Positions 36,701 to 46,100 of a stretch of 64,000 nucleotides of DNA are shown one piece after another; positions within the stretch are counted from its first letter, which is position 1; each line of letters starts with the position of its first letter. The position numbers were made by a program, and so were the translations under genes. Where the stretch lies: contig JALIZF010001722.1 of assembly GCA_029948255.1 (NCBI GenBank), forward strand, positions 310,001 through 374,000. The letters run 5' to 3'. The stretch is from Telmatactis stephensoni (lineage: Eukaryota; Cnidaria; Anthozoa; Actiniaria; Isophelliidae). A model generated the notes under the pieces. That model searched no databases. It saw only the letters and a program-made list of their open reading frames with translations, and had not been told where the DNA came from.

Positions 36701-39700
36701 TGTAAGGGGATTGGTCACGTGAAAGGAGCCAAGTATGCGAGCCATCACAGCACGTTCGGCTGTCCGTACTTCTCTACAGAATTTGAACAAAGAATCGTGT
36801 CTGGTTGACCGACTGTCCGCCAACTCCATGACAGAAGAGTCTGACTGGTCGTACGCCAGCAAGAATAAGACTAGCATTGGAAGCCTTAAAAGAGGAGGTG
36901 AAATAGTTGCTCTGATTATTCTTGTCGTACATGGCCTCGGGTTCGATTCCCGGACAGGGCATCACATGTGACTTGAATTTGTTAATCCGTTCTCTCCCTT
37001 GCTTCGAGGGTTTTACTCCAGGTCGTCCGGTGCGGTTTTCCTGCGGTTCTCAGTAAAAACGAACTAGTGAACTGAGAGTTGTGTGCACAGAATATTAGAA
37101 TGTAGTGGTAGAGTGTGTGAGAGAGCACAGTGTCCCCCAATTCAGTAGTGCGCGAGTGTTAGAACGCATTGTACACTTACAACAATTATTTTATCATCAT
37201 TTGATGTCGATGTCGATGTCGATAACGACGTAACGACAAATTTCTCAACTTCACTAATTTTCTACGTATCATCAGCTCGAATTAATGGAGAGTAATTTTA
37301 TAGATTGATAAATAATTGATAATTAATAACTAATTGATTAATTTCATTTCATTTTAGGAGAAGCGTCTACCGAAGGTGTGTGTCCCACTCCTGGCTGTGA
37401 TGGAACTGGTCACATCAGCGGTCATTGGAGAACACATCAAAGGTACGGGGACCTATATCATTGTTGTCATGGAAACAGTCGTCATGGAGACTGACATCAT
37501 TTACTTTGATCATCAGTTCTGCAGGTTGTCCTAAGAATGAAGCCAATATTATTAAAATACCAAGACCCCCTATACCAATACAACCAGCCCCCCTCAGAGA
37601 ACCATCACCAAGTCTGAAGAAAAAAGCTGGTCCTGTAACCATAGCAACGAACAGTGTATCAACAAAAGGGGTTTCTTCAAGTGCGGGACCTGTACGGTAG
37701 GTTCAGTGTATATGTTGCATATATTTGCTACAGTAGAATTTCTCTTTATGGACACCTCTATAATACGGACACCTCTCCATCACGGACAGTTTTCTATGTC
37801 CCGACAACTGGGATCTCCATACGTTGCATTATATATGTCCCGGCAGATCGACAGGTCGAATCTCCATACATTTCCTTGTAAATTTTCTTGTAAATGAAAC
37901 CTCTATAAAACGGACACCTCTATACAGTAGAACCTTTATAATACGAATACCTCTCTATAACGGACAGATCATGTCCATACACTTGCAATCTCCATGCATT
38001 TCCTTATGAAACGAAACGGACACCTCTATATCACGGACGCTTTTCTTCAGCCCTTTGGTGTCCGCTTTAAAGAGGTTTCACTGTAGTTGTACAATTCTAA
38101 AAGTTGTCAAATGTCTGTAGGCGTCAAAGTAAAGAAATGAAACGAGAAAAAACATCAGAAAAGTCTTCCTTTAGACGTAAGTACATCGTGTTTTCTGATT
38201 GGATGGCTTTTGTACGCTGAATAAAATCTATAGCCTCGATTTCCAGGCGTGCAGAGCTCCGGTTACAAAACCTCGACGGCTGGAAATCAAGCCTATATAA
38301 AATCTATATAGTTAAGTAACAATGCGTGTAAAAAGTAGGCAACTCTCCGATCATTTCACTTTCCCCATATAAGAATAGTTGGATTTTCAGGCTGAGAATA
38401 TGTCAACCTATGAACAACATGTTATTCAAATAAAATGCCCTAACTTTATTTCACAGGGAAGTTTCTTTTGTGTGAAAAGCTTTCATCCAACCAAAAACAA
38501 TATAATAGCCAAGAAAAGCTTCCAGTTTTCCATATTTCCCACACAGAATTTTTGTTGTAAATTTTTAACCAAGAGAAAATCAATTAGTGAACTAGGGAGA
38601 AATTGATGTAATATCTGATGAAGATATGTAGGATTTTCATGTTTTAGCCAATGAGATGGATGAGTTAAACAATATATAATTAACACCTTTCTGCATTCCA
38701 TGCATTATGATGCCTACCTCTTACTCGGACCATTACCTAAAATCATTCCGGTTTTTAGTTTGCTTGTGTTGTTGTTCTTTTGTTTTTATCCGTCAAGAAT
38801 AGGCGACTTGCATGATGGCGTCATGTACTATAACTAATAATTAGTGCAAATTGTTTTGCTATTTTTAGGAGGGAATAAAAATCTGAATAAGAAAGAAAAT
38901 TCGCAAAGCGGTTTGGTAGTTGTAGTTAAATGCGCCATCGTGCAAATGGCCTATTGTTCAAATTTGTTTCCAATTTAGAAATTGCTCCAAAGAAAGAAGA
39001 ACAAAGTGAAAGATCTTCTCAGAAAACATCTTATGAATATCAACCTTGGAAGAAAGCTAATGGGTTTGAACCAGCATCTACAAATGTGCCTCCAATGGTC
39101 AGCGATAGGAAAAAGTCACGTGAACGTCTGCGCATGAGCAAATGGAGTATAGATGACGTAGTAAAACACGTGACATCACTAGGATGTGCCGAACAAGCAA
39201 AGTTATTTGATGAACAGGTTAGTATTTATTTATGGAATCAACGTCTCGCAAGCGTGATTGTAATGAAAACATCGGGCGCATAATGACGTCAGCGTGCTAT
39301 CCATTCTGCAAAGAAATTCACGTGCATCTATCGTGAAATAAATGCACGCGGGCGGTTGCTAAGCACGAAGAAAATGTAAGAGCTCTACGTGTACATCAAT
39401 TTCACGATAGATACACCCTCATCGTGAACCATTTCTTTTATAACATAGCTATATTATTAGCACGCGTTGATCAAATACAAAATTCTCAGCACGTTGCATG
39501 AAGGACTGAAACGTGCGCGAAAACAAATCGTCGATTTTGCCTTAAGAAATTGTTCACGTTTAATTAACCAATCAGAGTTATCTATATGTTACAATACGTT
39601 TTAGAAACAAAGACATTACAGCCAATGGGGTTCATCCATCTTGGCTACAGCTCAAACTATGTACTTATCGACTGAGTGAGAGGGCCGGACGGGAAAATAT

Positions 39701-40197
39701 TTGGCTCGGGGTTATGCTGTATGGACCGAGCGCAGACAAATGACCAAGAACCAAATATTTTCCCGTCCGGCCCGATCTAGCTCAGCCAATAAGCATTTTA
39801 TCATATGACCTGCTGTGTTTTTTGTTATAAAAAATGCCAAAAAATTCTCAAATAGAAATATAGGGCGCGTAAACGGCCGTACGGGTTTTTATGGCCCGCT
39901 CAAGCAAAGCCGTACGGCTTCGATCACGTCATCTTTTCCGAAGGTTCTATTAAGAGCGTGCGAGCAGGGAAATACGGTCATATGATAATATCTAGTTCAT
40001 ATCATCTGTCAAAGGCCATGTTAGCGTCCTTTTCAGATACTTAATTATTTAGTAAAAATCGATTGATTGTTTTTTTCTTCTTCCAGAAAATCGACGGAGA
40101 ATCTTTTCTTTTACTCACTCAAGACGACCTGGTTAAAATACTGAAAATTAAGCTCGGCCCAGCTCTCAAGATATTCAAGAGTATTCCAAAACTTTGA
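27643..40197 (+). CDS. L3MBTL-like MBT/zinc-finger/SAM protein, copy A (frameshifted)
   Basis: Polycomb-type chromatin reader closest in layout to vertebrate L3MBTL3/L3MBTL1. Order: acidic linker, DWKDGIATLPG motif, FCS-type zinc finger, three MBT repeats, C2HC fingers, SAM. Coding exons: 27688-27802, 28628-29452, 30353-30454, 30972-31240, 31559-31706, 32747-32835, 33217-33469, 34473-34787, 35297-35379, 36095-36320, 36657-36897, 37358-37442, 37517-37696, 38121-38176, 38979-39217, 40087-40197 (TGA). The exon with the start codon probably begins at 27643, after a TTTCAG acceptor; ATG 27688 is chosen because copy B also starts Met-Asp just after an acceptor. About 1,111 codons, if one extra base in 36657-36897 is discounted; as written the frame stops at 36806. 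It is likely a nuclear repressor. Exact orthology within L3MBTL1/3/4 is unresolved. Confidence 0.9.
28309..28395. mobile_element. 87-bp MITE with perfect 15-bp inverted ends
   Basis: TAGTCTGATTCCATA at 28309-28323 is mirrored exactly by TATGGAATCAGACTA at 28381-28395. It lies in intron 1 of copy A. Confidence 0.78.
28628..30454 (+). CDS. Copy A: N-terminal region with DWKDG..TLPG motif
   Basis: Exon 28628-29452 is a long, probably disordered region rich in Ser, Glu, Lys and Gln, with two VKQE/IKQE patches that resemble sumoylation sites. It ends SFLDWKDGIATLPG. Exon 30353-30454 continues SNLKFKLNEFGTLEMVSTVE. Vertebrate L3MBTL3 has the closely similar MDWKDGVGTLPG followed by DLKFRVNEFGALEV, in the N-terminal part reported to bind RBPJ. 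The Ser/Glu-rich part is the least conserved between copies A and B. Confidence 0.88.
29985..30110. mobile_element. Decayed copy of the 58.8-kb MITE
   Basis: Shares ATAAGCGCAAGTAACATACACAGACT and TTAGCAGTGCTTGGCTT with the element at 58,805-58,968. Its ends are eroded. It lies in an intron of copy A. Confidence 0.55.
30972..31240 (+). CDS. Copy A: FCS-type zinc finger
   Basis: Encodes CCEVCGVYGLPQDF and then GRFCSLSCVGSYTGRRNKG, a C-x2-C...C-x3-C finger of the FCS class used by polycomb proteins for nucleic-acid binding. It is followed by a strongly basic KKKKKVKGKKG tail that may act as a nuclear localisation signal. Confidence 0.9.
31786..32168. mobile_element. Foldback element (CCATCTACACTAGCA)
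   Basis: Left end CCATCTACACTAGCACG and TTTTCCTTGA pair with right end TCAAGGAAAACTTG and CTGGTTTAGATGTGG. The interior has many CTTGTCAAGG words. About 380 bp, in the copy A intron before exon 32747. Confidence 0.65.
32445..32712. mobile_element. Foldback element (GTCTCAGCTT family), copy 2
   Basis: Inverted ends TATAGCTAATTGTACAAACA and TGTTTGTGCAAATAGCTATA, then AAGCTGAGACCGAAATG mirrored by CATTTCGGTCTCAGCTT. Its right end lies within about 35 bp of the acceptor of copy A exon 32747. It serves as the uninterrupted relative of the copy at 2755-3130. Confidence 0.8.
32747..33469 (+). CDS. Copy A: MBT repeat 1
   Basis: Exon 32747-32835 (arm: FTWSDYLYTSGTKPVPVNVF) joins exon 33217-33469 (core: MKLEAVDPKHPSYICVCT, LRLHFDGWSECYDFW, YPIGW). 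This is the standard MBT fold, with an intron after the VFKQ arm. The linking exon 31559-31706, before the first repeat, is low in recognisable features. Confidence 0.92.
33478..33790. mobile_element. Foldback element, inverted partner of 39,655-39,985
   Basis: Contains mirrored AAATATTTGGCTC / GAGCCAAATATTTT and GGGCCGGA / TCCGGCCC arms. Together with its flanks (ATATCATGTGACCCGTATTTCCC, CGCGCTTTATTTCTATTTG, TATGATAAAATGCTTATGG) it is the reverse complement of the second copy in another intron of copy A. Confidence 0.78.
34473..34787 (+). CDS. Copy A: MBT repeat 2 (single fused exon)
   Basis: FDWHKYLKKQSSVAAPQHLF then MKLEAIDRKNPDLICVAT, FLVHFDEWDDTYDYW and HPIGWC. This repeat forms the methyl-lysine pocket in L3MBTL1. 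The pocket aspartate and asparagine (IDRKNP) and the aromatic Phe, Trp and Tyr of HFDEWDDTY are all present. The 315-nt exon equals the sum of two exons of copy B (83 + 232), so an intron has been removed cleanly. Positions 34589-34756 match copy B base for base. Confidence 0.94.
34797..35035. repeat. Hexanucleotide satellite ATTTAT / CTATTT / GTATTT
   Basis: About 39 units of a 6-bp repeat in homogenised blocks: (ATTTAT)n, then (CTATTT)n, then (GTATTT)n, then (ATTTAT)n. It starts 10 bp inside the intron after exon 34473-34787, very close to the donor site. Confidence 0.92.
35297..36320 (+). CDS. Copy A: MBT repeat 3
   Basis: Exons 35297-35379 (FTWKHYLKTTGSKAAPPELF) and 36095-36320 (KLEAVDKRNPSLIRCATV, IRVHFDGWDDVYDDW, EKTGHPLEPPL). 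The usual HPxGWC motif reads HSVGYC, with Trp replaced by Tyr. The same Tyr occurs in copy B, so the change predates the duplication. Confidence 0.92.
35568..35792 (+). mobile_element. tRNA-derived SINE, copy 2
   Basis: Head GTGTAGCTCATTTGGTTAGTG, then GGGGTCCAGAGTTCTATTC. The body matches copy 1 through AACTGGAGCACTGATGGA and GAAGGAACTACCAACGCTA. It is inserted in the copy A intron between the two exons of MBT repeat 3. Confidence 0.8.
36657..36897 (+). CDS. Copy A: first C2HC zinc finger, with frameshift
   Basis: Encodes CPTPGCKGIGHVKGAKYASH, then GCPY, the C2HC (MyT1-like) finger that follows the MBT repeats in L3MBTL1/3. The exon is 241 nt; 240 is needed to join exons 36095-36320 (phase 1) and 37358-37442. 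Compared with copy B there is one extra base in TACTTCTCTACAG (36767-36779). Without it, the frame reads NLNKESCLVDRLS, as in copy B. With it, a TGA at 36806-36808 cuts off the rest of the protein. Confidence 0.88.
36898..37182 (+). mobile_element. tRNA-related SINE, second family
   Basis: A strong B box (GGGTTCGATTCCCGG) follows a tRNA-like head that starts right at the donor of exon 36657-36897. The 3' part (AAACGAACTAGTGAACTGAGAG, AATATTAGAATGTAGTGGTA, ending CACTTA) recurs at 59,375-59,492. It is in the copy A intron. Confidence 0.68.
37358..37696 (+). CDS. Copy A: second C2HC zinc finger
   Basis: Exon 37358-37442 encodes CPTPGCDGTGHISGHWRTHQ. Exon 37517-37696 supplies GCPKNEAN after acceptor CATCAG at 37516. 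That acceptor was chosen over 37524 because the latter gives an immediate stop. All four zinc ligands (C, C, H, C) are present in this copy. A proline-rich linker follows (IPRPPIPIQPAPLREP). Confidence 0.85.
37731..38083. mobile_element. TA-flanked MITE, pogo/Tigger-like ends
   Basis: Left end CAGTAGAATTTCTCTTTATGG pairs with right end TAAAGAGGTTTCACTG, and TA flanks both sides (37729-37730, 38084-38085). The interior repeats ACCTCTATAA and CGGACACCTCT many times. The CAGT(A)GAA..CTCT ends resemble Tc1/mariner-pogo non-autonomous elements. No transposase is present. Confidence 0.72.
38979..40197 (+). CDS. Copy A: SAM domain and C-terminus
   Basis: Exon 38121-38176 is a short basic linker. 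Exon 38979-39217 encodes SKWSIDDVVKHVTSLGCAEQ and AKLFDEQ. Exon 40087-40197 encodes KIDGESFLLLTQDDLVKIL and IKLGPALKIFKSIPKL, then TGA at 40195-40197. This is the sterile-alpha-motif polymerisation domain of polycomb proteins, ending the protein exactly as in L3MBTL1/3. Confidence 0.93.
39655..39985. mobile_element. Foldback element, inverted partner of 33,478-33,790
   Basis: Contains GGGCCGGACGGGAAAATATTT mirrored by AAATATTTTCCCGTCCGGCCC. It continues through TAAGCATTTTATCATATGACC and CTCAAATAGAAATATAGGGCGCG, the reverse complement of the copy at 33.5 kb. It is in the last intron of copy A. Confidence 0.8.
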
Positions 40198-40865
40198 ATA
40201 CCCAACACAGTATTCGTACGTATAGAATTCACTGCCACCGAAGACTGCTTCGCCATGTCCGCAGTAGCCCCTCGTCCCTAGGCCATCACGTGATCTCCTA
40301 GCATGCACAGCGTTTAACAAACCCGCGAGTAGCCTGGATACAATGCCAATTTGATATTCGTCGGTGAACTCGAGAAAAAGATTCGTGGTTGTTAACCTAT
40401 TTTTCTAAACAATGTCAAGGCGAACTTTATTAACCATAATTCCTTGCGGGCCTTTCATAACCGAGTTTTTGACACTTATATATCTATAAAAACATTTTCA
40501 CGACAAAGAGCATAAAAACCCTTTCTATGAAGTTGGGTTTTCATGCTGAATGCTATATTTCGCATTTTGAAATGAACAAATAGCCCTTTTTCTCAGGATT
40601 GCGCGCGCATCTTGAAATCGACTTCGAAAGTACCTCTAAATACAATTTTCAAACTTCAAATAGTCTAGAATATAGCAAGAGTTTTCATTGTAAACGACAA
40701 GAATCGCTGTTTAAATCGTTTTAGTTATAAGAACCTTCAAAATTTAAACTTAACGTTGAAAATAATTTTTCTTGGCCCGTCAACGGCCCGTCAATTAAGC
40801 TGCGCGCGCAATCTTGAGAAAATGGTCTATTTTCCCTAAAAACAAAGTAAAGTATTTTCAAGATA

Positions 40866-40936
40866 TCCTGGATTATTTTCAGTCCTGGATTATTTTCAAT
40901 CCTGGATTATTTTCAATCCTGGATCATTTTCAAGAA
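40866..40936. repeat. 17-bp tandem repeat
   Basis: Four units of CCTGGATTATTTTCAAT, the last with a T to C change, in the 3' UTR region of copy A. Confidence 0.85.
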
Positions 40937-41625
40937 ATTGGGTTATCAGGAAGAATCACATTTCTATTAGATGCTATTTTGAGGGATTAAAAACGACAGC
41001 AAGTGTTTCGCTGTTTCGTGATCATTTTGTAAATCACAAATTATATGTAGATATAAATTTTGATATTTGTACAAAGAAATTACTTGTTTGTGTTTACTAG
41101 AAAAGGAAAATATTGAAATAAATATTTTTATAAGCAAAATTGATTTTATTAATTATTTATTGATTTTGAACCATATGCCGTCTTCCCCACTATTACCGAG
41201 TACTCAAACATTTCCATTCGGTTACAAAGTTTTCAAACTTCATCTCAAAATAAGAGATTACATGGGATCTGGCAAAAAGACGGCGAGAAAACACCGCCGT
41301 CAAGCGTTCGCGCATGCGCGCGCCCACGTCTTGACCTCAGGAATCTCAAGCAATGTTTCAGAAGTTTTTTTTTGTTTTTGTTTGTTTGTTTAATTGGTAG
41401 AAACGGCTGTCGACAAAATATGCAGCAATGTCCTTAAGGTTTTTGGGACTACGTTTGGCTTCCGTGGCTTGAGTTTCGCCGGCAAAGGTTTGTTACTTTC
41501 ACGGCCGAATGTTTTCATTGGGAAAGCTTTCCATTAGCACGCATGCGTAGTAGCTTTATGCCGCAGTGTCTAGCGAGAATGGGCCGACGGAAAGTCGACT
41601 GTTTGCAACTCGGCGGTGTCTTTGA

Positions 41626-41753
41626 GTGATTTCTTAAGCCGTGAAACAGTTAATACTGTACAAGTCATGAAACGATTTTTATCCCTTTTTCCACTGAAGC
41701 TGTTTGTTTTTACTGTACTGTTAATTCGTTTCACGCGGGTTAAGTAAAATCAC
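41626..41753. repeat. Inverted repeat (CCGTGAAAC family), copy 1
   Basis: Left arm GTGATTTCTTAAGCCGTGAAAC is mirrored imperfectly by the right arm GTTTCACGCGGGTTAAG and AAAATCAC. It resembles the element at 42,311-42,446. Confidence 0.6.
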
Positions 41754-42310
41754 AGTCAAGTGCACTCAAAATCAAACAACCAACATATATAGAAAGTCTT
41801 TATTGATATTTAAATCTTTTTTTCTCTCTTAATATAAATCACTACGGCATACGTTTAGTTTATATCAGTTTAGTAAACAATTCCTATTGTATAAACGAAG
41901 TAACCAAACAAACAGAACTACATATTTACACCAACAATAACTCAAATCTCCTCCCCTGAGCCTGCGTTTTTGTCTGCATGCGGTGTGACAAGTCCCGCGC
42001 ATGCGCATTAAGTTGACAAAGAGGTCTCTACTCCGGTTGCAATCTCGTTCCTAGCTAAAGCAGTTCGTTATTTCGACGAGCAGTCGCAGTTACAAAAAAC
42101 TGCTTTGGGAAAGAGATTGCTCGAGTCGTTTCTAATACTCCGAAGTTGAGTTGAAACTTAGTTTGTACTCAAATCGGTTGTAATTCATGCATAAGGAAGG
42201 ACCTACCTAGGGATGGTCAAACAGTGAGTCCGCGTCTACACTATGCTTATCTGAGACTTCACGACCCTTAATTTTTTAGATTATTTACAACAATTTATAA
42301 TTAGGTAGAG

Positions 42311-42446
42311 TGATTGCACTTAATCCATGAAATTGTACTAGCTAAATAATGCAAAGTAGCGCTATTAAACAATGGAAAACAAAAGATTTGTTTACTATTT
42401 AGTATTATTTAGATTTTGTACTTTTTCACGGGTTAAGTGCGATCAC
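42311..42446. mobile_element. MITE (CCGTGAAAC family), copy 2
   Basis: Left arm GTGATTGCACTTAATCCATG and ATTGTAC are mirrored by GTAC, CACGGGTTAAGTGCGATCAC. It lies just beyond the copy B stop codon. Confidence 0.68.
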
Positions 42447-42627
42447 TGTATTTGGAGACATACTTTACTACTACTACTATTCGGACTCACTTAACTGCCG
42501 TATTGTATTCATGGGCTCCGGCGTTCCTCTTAGGAGTGAGAGAGTTAGTAGAGAGGCCTTTAGACGAGTTGTTATCAACGATAACGTACTAAATATGTAG
42601 TATAAGTATTGAAATAGTACTAAATAG

Positions 42628-43124
42628 TTAGTATTTAGGTATACTATTAAATATCTTTAAGGCAGGTCCAAGTTTAATGTTCATAATGTTGACGATATCT
42701 GATTGGGTAAGTAAGAGGAAGGCCTCTCCATCGATTTCCTAGAAAGCAACATGACACAGAATCAAACAGTGAGCATTTCAAAGTAAAAAGTTGGACAATT
42801 GAAGGTATGGAGGGATTTCACAGCAGCTAACTTTGTGGTTAAAATAATAGAGCTTTTTTCAAGAAAAGTCGAGCGTACACAGGTGCAAATTTGCAACAAA
42901 ACTTACTTGTTGTACGAACAGCTTAGCTTGCTCGGGACATCCTAACGAAGCAACATGCTTTTCCACTTGTTCCGTCGTCCATTTTCCCATTGCAACCTTT
43001 TCTTTGGAAGGACTTTCATCATGAAGCGAGTAATATTCTCTACGACCATTGACTGGTAGTTTGGTAAAACCATAACCCCAAGTAGGGTAGTATGGGGATA
43101 CGTATTGTATGCCTTTTTCCACCA
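42628..43124 (-). CDS. Copy B: SAM domain and C-terminus
   Basis: Exon 42907-43124 encodes GKWTTEQVEKHVASLGCPEQ and AKLFVQQ. Exon 42628-42738, too short to stand out as an open frame, encodes EIDGEAFLLLTQSDIVNIM and IKLGPALKIFNSIPKY before TAA. The last exon is 111 nt in both copies, with diverged silent sites. Confidence 0.92.
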
Positions 43125-46100
43125 CTGTTAACATGGAACAAGGTGATTAGAAGGAATTGTTGCTTAGCAACAGAAATTTTAGAAAAAAGGCAACATGTAC
43201 CCCACGAATTCAACAGCCACGGCGTGCGATGTAGAAGCACTGACGTTCGCATGCCAAGTGACGTGGCTCTAGAAAATCGGAGGAGCACGCGAGTAGGAAC
43301 ATCCTTGGGAATTAGGGAAGAGGAGGGAAGAGAAGCGGATAGAAGGGAAAAGGGGACGTGGATGGAGTTGGAAGGAAAAAAAGGATAATGAAATTCCAAG
43401 CTGAAATGTTTTCAATAGGTAAATAACACGTTTATTGCATGACAAATTATATTGGACACAAATCAAAACTGACAGTACATCAGAGGCATGATTAAGTTGG
43501 ATCTCAAGTACTTACATTTTGTTCTTGCTTGCAATTGTTTTTCCTCTTTAAAACTCTGACGTCTTTAAAGAAATATAGGAACTCTAATTAACAACACAGA
43601 AGAGCCTGTTGTGCTGGTGTTAAAAATCCATTTGAGCATGGGCTACACCCAAACAGTGTGGTTTGTTTGGTTAGTGTGCGACCTTCCAAGCAAGAGGACC
43701 CAAGTTTCATCTCCCAGGTCGAACCCCACGCTTGTTTCCACTTCTCTCTGAGCTACAATATATAGTTTTGAATACCCGCAGGATGGAGCACTGATGGAGA
43801 GGCGGGATGAAGTGCGCACCGTCTACCTCAAGTTTACAGGGGGGAGGGAGGAGGAGGTAAAGGGGGGTTTGAAGGAGAGGGAAGGGGAGAAGAAAAAGGG
43901 GAGGAGAAACAGACGTCTTGCATATTTTATCAGTTTATAACGTAATAGACGCCATGGAGTCCCGTGAATGAAGTTTATTAGTACAATGAAGACTACCGTA
44001 TAACGTTCTTCCGACGTAAAATATGGACGCTTTACCTTTATACTTTTACACGTACTCATGGTTGTTTGTAACTATTAAGCTCACCTTCCATTGATTCTTG
44101 AATTGTTAGTAGAGTGATGACTGGTTCCTACACTATGGCTATTAACAGAAGTCATCTTAGCCGAGGAATAAGAGGACGACGATCGATGACTCGGTCGTTT
44201 ATTGGTCGAAGTTTCGTTGCTTGGTCCAGCTGAGGATCTGATAGAACAATAACTTTAAGATGAAATGAAGAGAATTTATGCTGATATCACAAACGTAGAC
44301 CTTGCAAGAACGATTTGTTTCATTCTTAAAAACAGCTCGACAGTCTCAAAGAGTTTCATCAGGAACAAGTGCGGCCTAGTTGGTTAATGTTCGGGCTTTT
44401 TGAGCGAGAGGTCCTGGGTTCGAATCTCGTCAGGTCACGCACGTTTTTGACTTATTCTAATCCATGTAGCTCCATGTAGCTTTAATTAGCCTCAATATCC
44501 GTAAAATGGAGCATTGATGGGGGTGGGGGACAAGACAATCACAACCATTTTTGTTTTTCCCCTTGGACTAATCGAAATGTGAAGTTGCGGCCATGTATGA
44601 GTCTATACTCACGATTTCGTCTTCCAATGTCCTGAAACATGGCTATCGCAGCTAAGGGTTGGACTTGCAATGTCAGTCGGGCTTGATGGATCATCTTCTG
44701 AGGAAAAACAATTTAAATTAAAAACTATGGTAAATACCCTTATGCAGACCACGCTCTTGTTTGGAGACTCAAACGTTTTACAGAAAAAACGTTCCCTTGA
44801 GCAATTTCGATTGGAAATCACAAACCTTTGTATTCTCGAGGTGGCTTGTCGCGTTTACCGTACGACCAGTCAGACTCTTCTGTCATGGAGTTGGTGGACA
44901 GTCGGTCAACCAGACACGATTCTTTGTTCAAATTCTGTAGTGAGTATGGACAACCAAACGTGCTGTGATGACTGGAGTACTTAGCACCTTTGACGTGACC
45001 AATCCCCTTACAGCCTGGGGTGGGGCAGGCAGCAGACGAGATCTTATCGGCACGAGCTGAAACAATGGAATACAGTTACTATGGTAACAAAAGCAATAAC
45101 ATCTTGGGGAAGGGGGTCGAGGACTTGCGGATGTTTGATCTCTCTGATAGATATTTTTTGCTTAACTCATCTTTTATAAAATGGACCCCTCCTTAGAAGA
45201 GAGTTTATTACTGATCTTTAGTTAATGTTTTTTCTTTTAAAACAGAGAACTCGTGTTAGAGTCATGTCAGAAAGCCATTCTTCCCATTCTCATTTATTTC
45301 CCCGAAGACATAGTGCTAGACAGGAGAGGAGAGGAGAGGAGAGGAGAGGAGAGGAGAGGAGAGGAGAGGAGAGGAGAGGAGAGGATCTTGGGTACTTACT
45401 TAGTGGTGGTTCAAGTGGATGTCCAGTCTTCTCGCAGTAGCTGACAGGATGGAGGTCGGTTGAGTCAGCGTCGTACCACTCATCGTAGATATCATCCCAA
45501 CCATCGAAATGAAGCTTGACTTTGTAGTCTTCCACATCAGAAACTGTAGCAGCACGAATAAGTGATGGATTGCGCTTGTCAACAGCTTCCAGTTTTTGTC
45601 CTTTTTTGTAGCCTGGTGCAAAGCGCTGATAAAAGAGAACACCAAGGAATCAATAACTAAATTACCAGATCAACTAATCATCACGATTGCCATTATCGAT
45701 GAACACACGGCAGACGGCACACGGTGCAATTGGTGTTGTGCGTGCCCAGCAATGCAAGACAAGGTGCTACAATTATTAATATTATTGAAATGATTTTTTT
45801 CTAATAATGACTCCGATAGAAACTATATACTGAAAAAACGACAAAAACTATCGTTACTCAATGGCTATACCTTTTTGAAGAGTTCAGGTGGCGCAGCTTT
45901 CGCCCCTGTTGTCTTCAGGTATTCGTTCCAGGTAAATGTATCAACCTCGTCATCTAGAAAGTATTTAAACATAAGATATGAAACAGATGATAAACACACT
46001 GAATTTGAGAGAGTTCATGTAGTAATATGGCTAGTCAGTGATGAATCTAGGTCTTGGCATAAATATACACAGAAACGATCAAGCCTTGTTTACACGAGCG

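Larger units (their letters stand above)
40198..42627. other. Convergent gap between L3MBTL copies A and B
   Basis: It separates the two stop codons. It holds the 3' UTRs: an AATAAA at 41117-41122 (plus) suits copy A, and a reverse-strand AATAAA at 41799-41804 suits copy B. It also holds a short tandem repeat, two related inverted repeats and CpG-rich spots near 41,290-41,340 and 41,980-42,010. No coding region was recognised. Confidence 0.6.

Noticed and set aside
37521..37530. Acceptor GCAG at 37524 for the copy A exon
   Set aside because: It would put an immediate stop in frame; acceptor CATCAG at 37516 keeps SSAGCPKNE in frame and the zinc finger complete.
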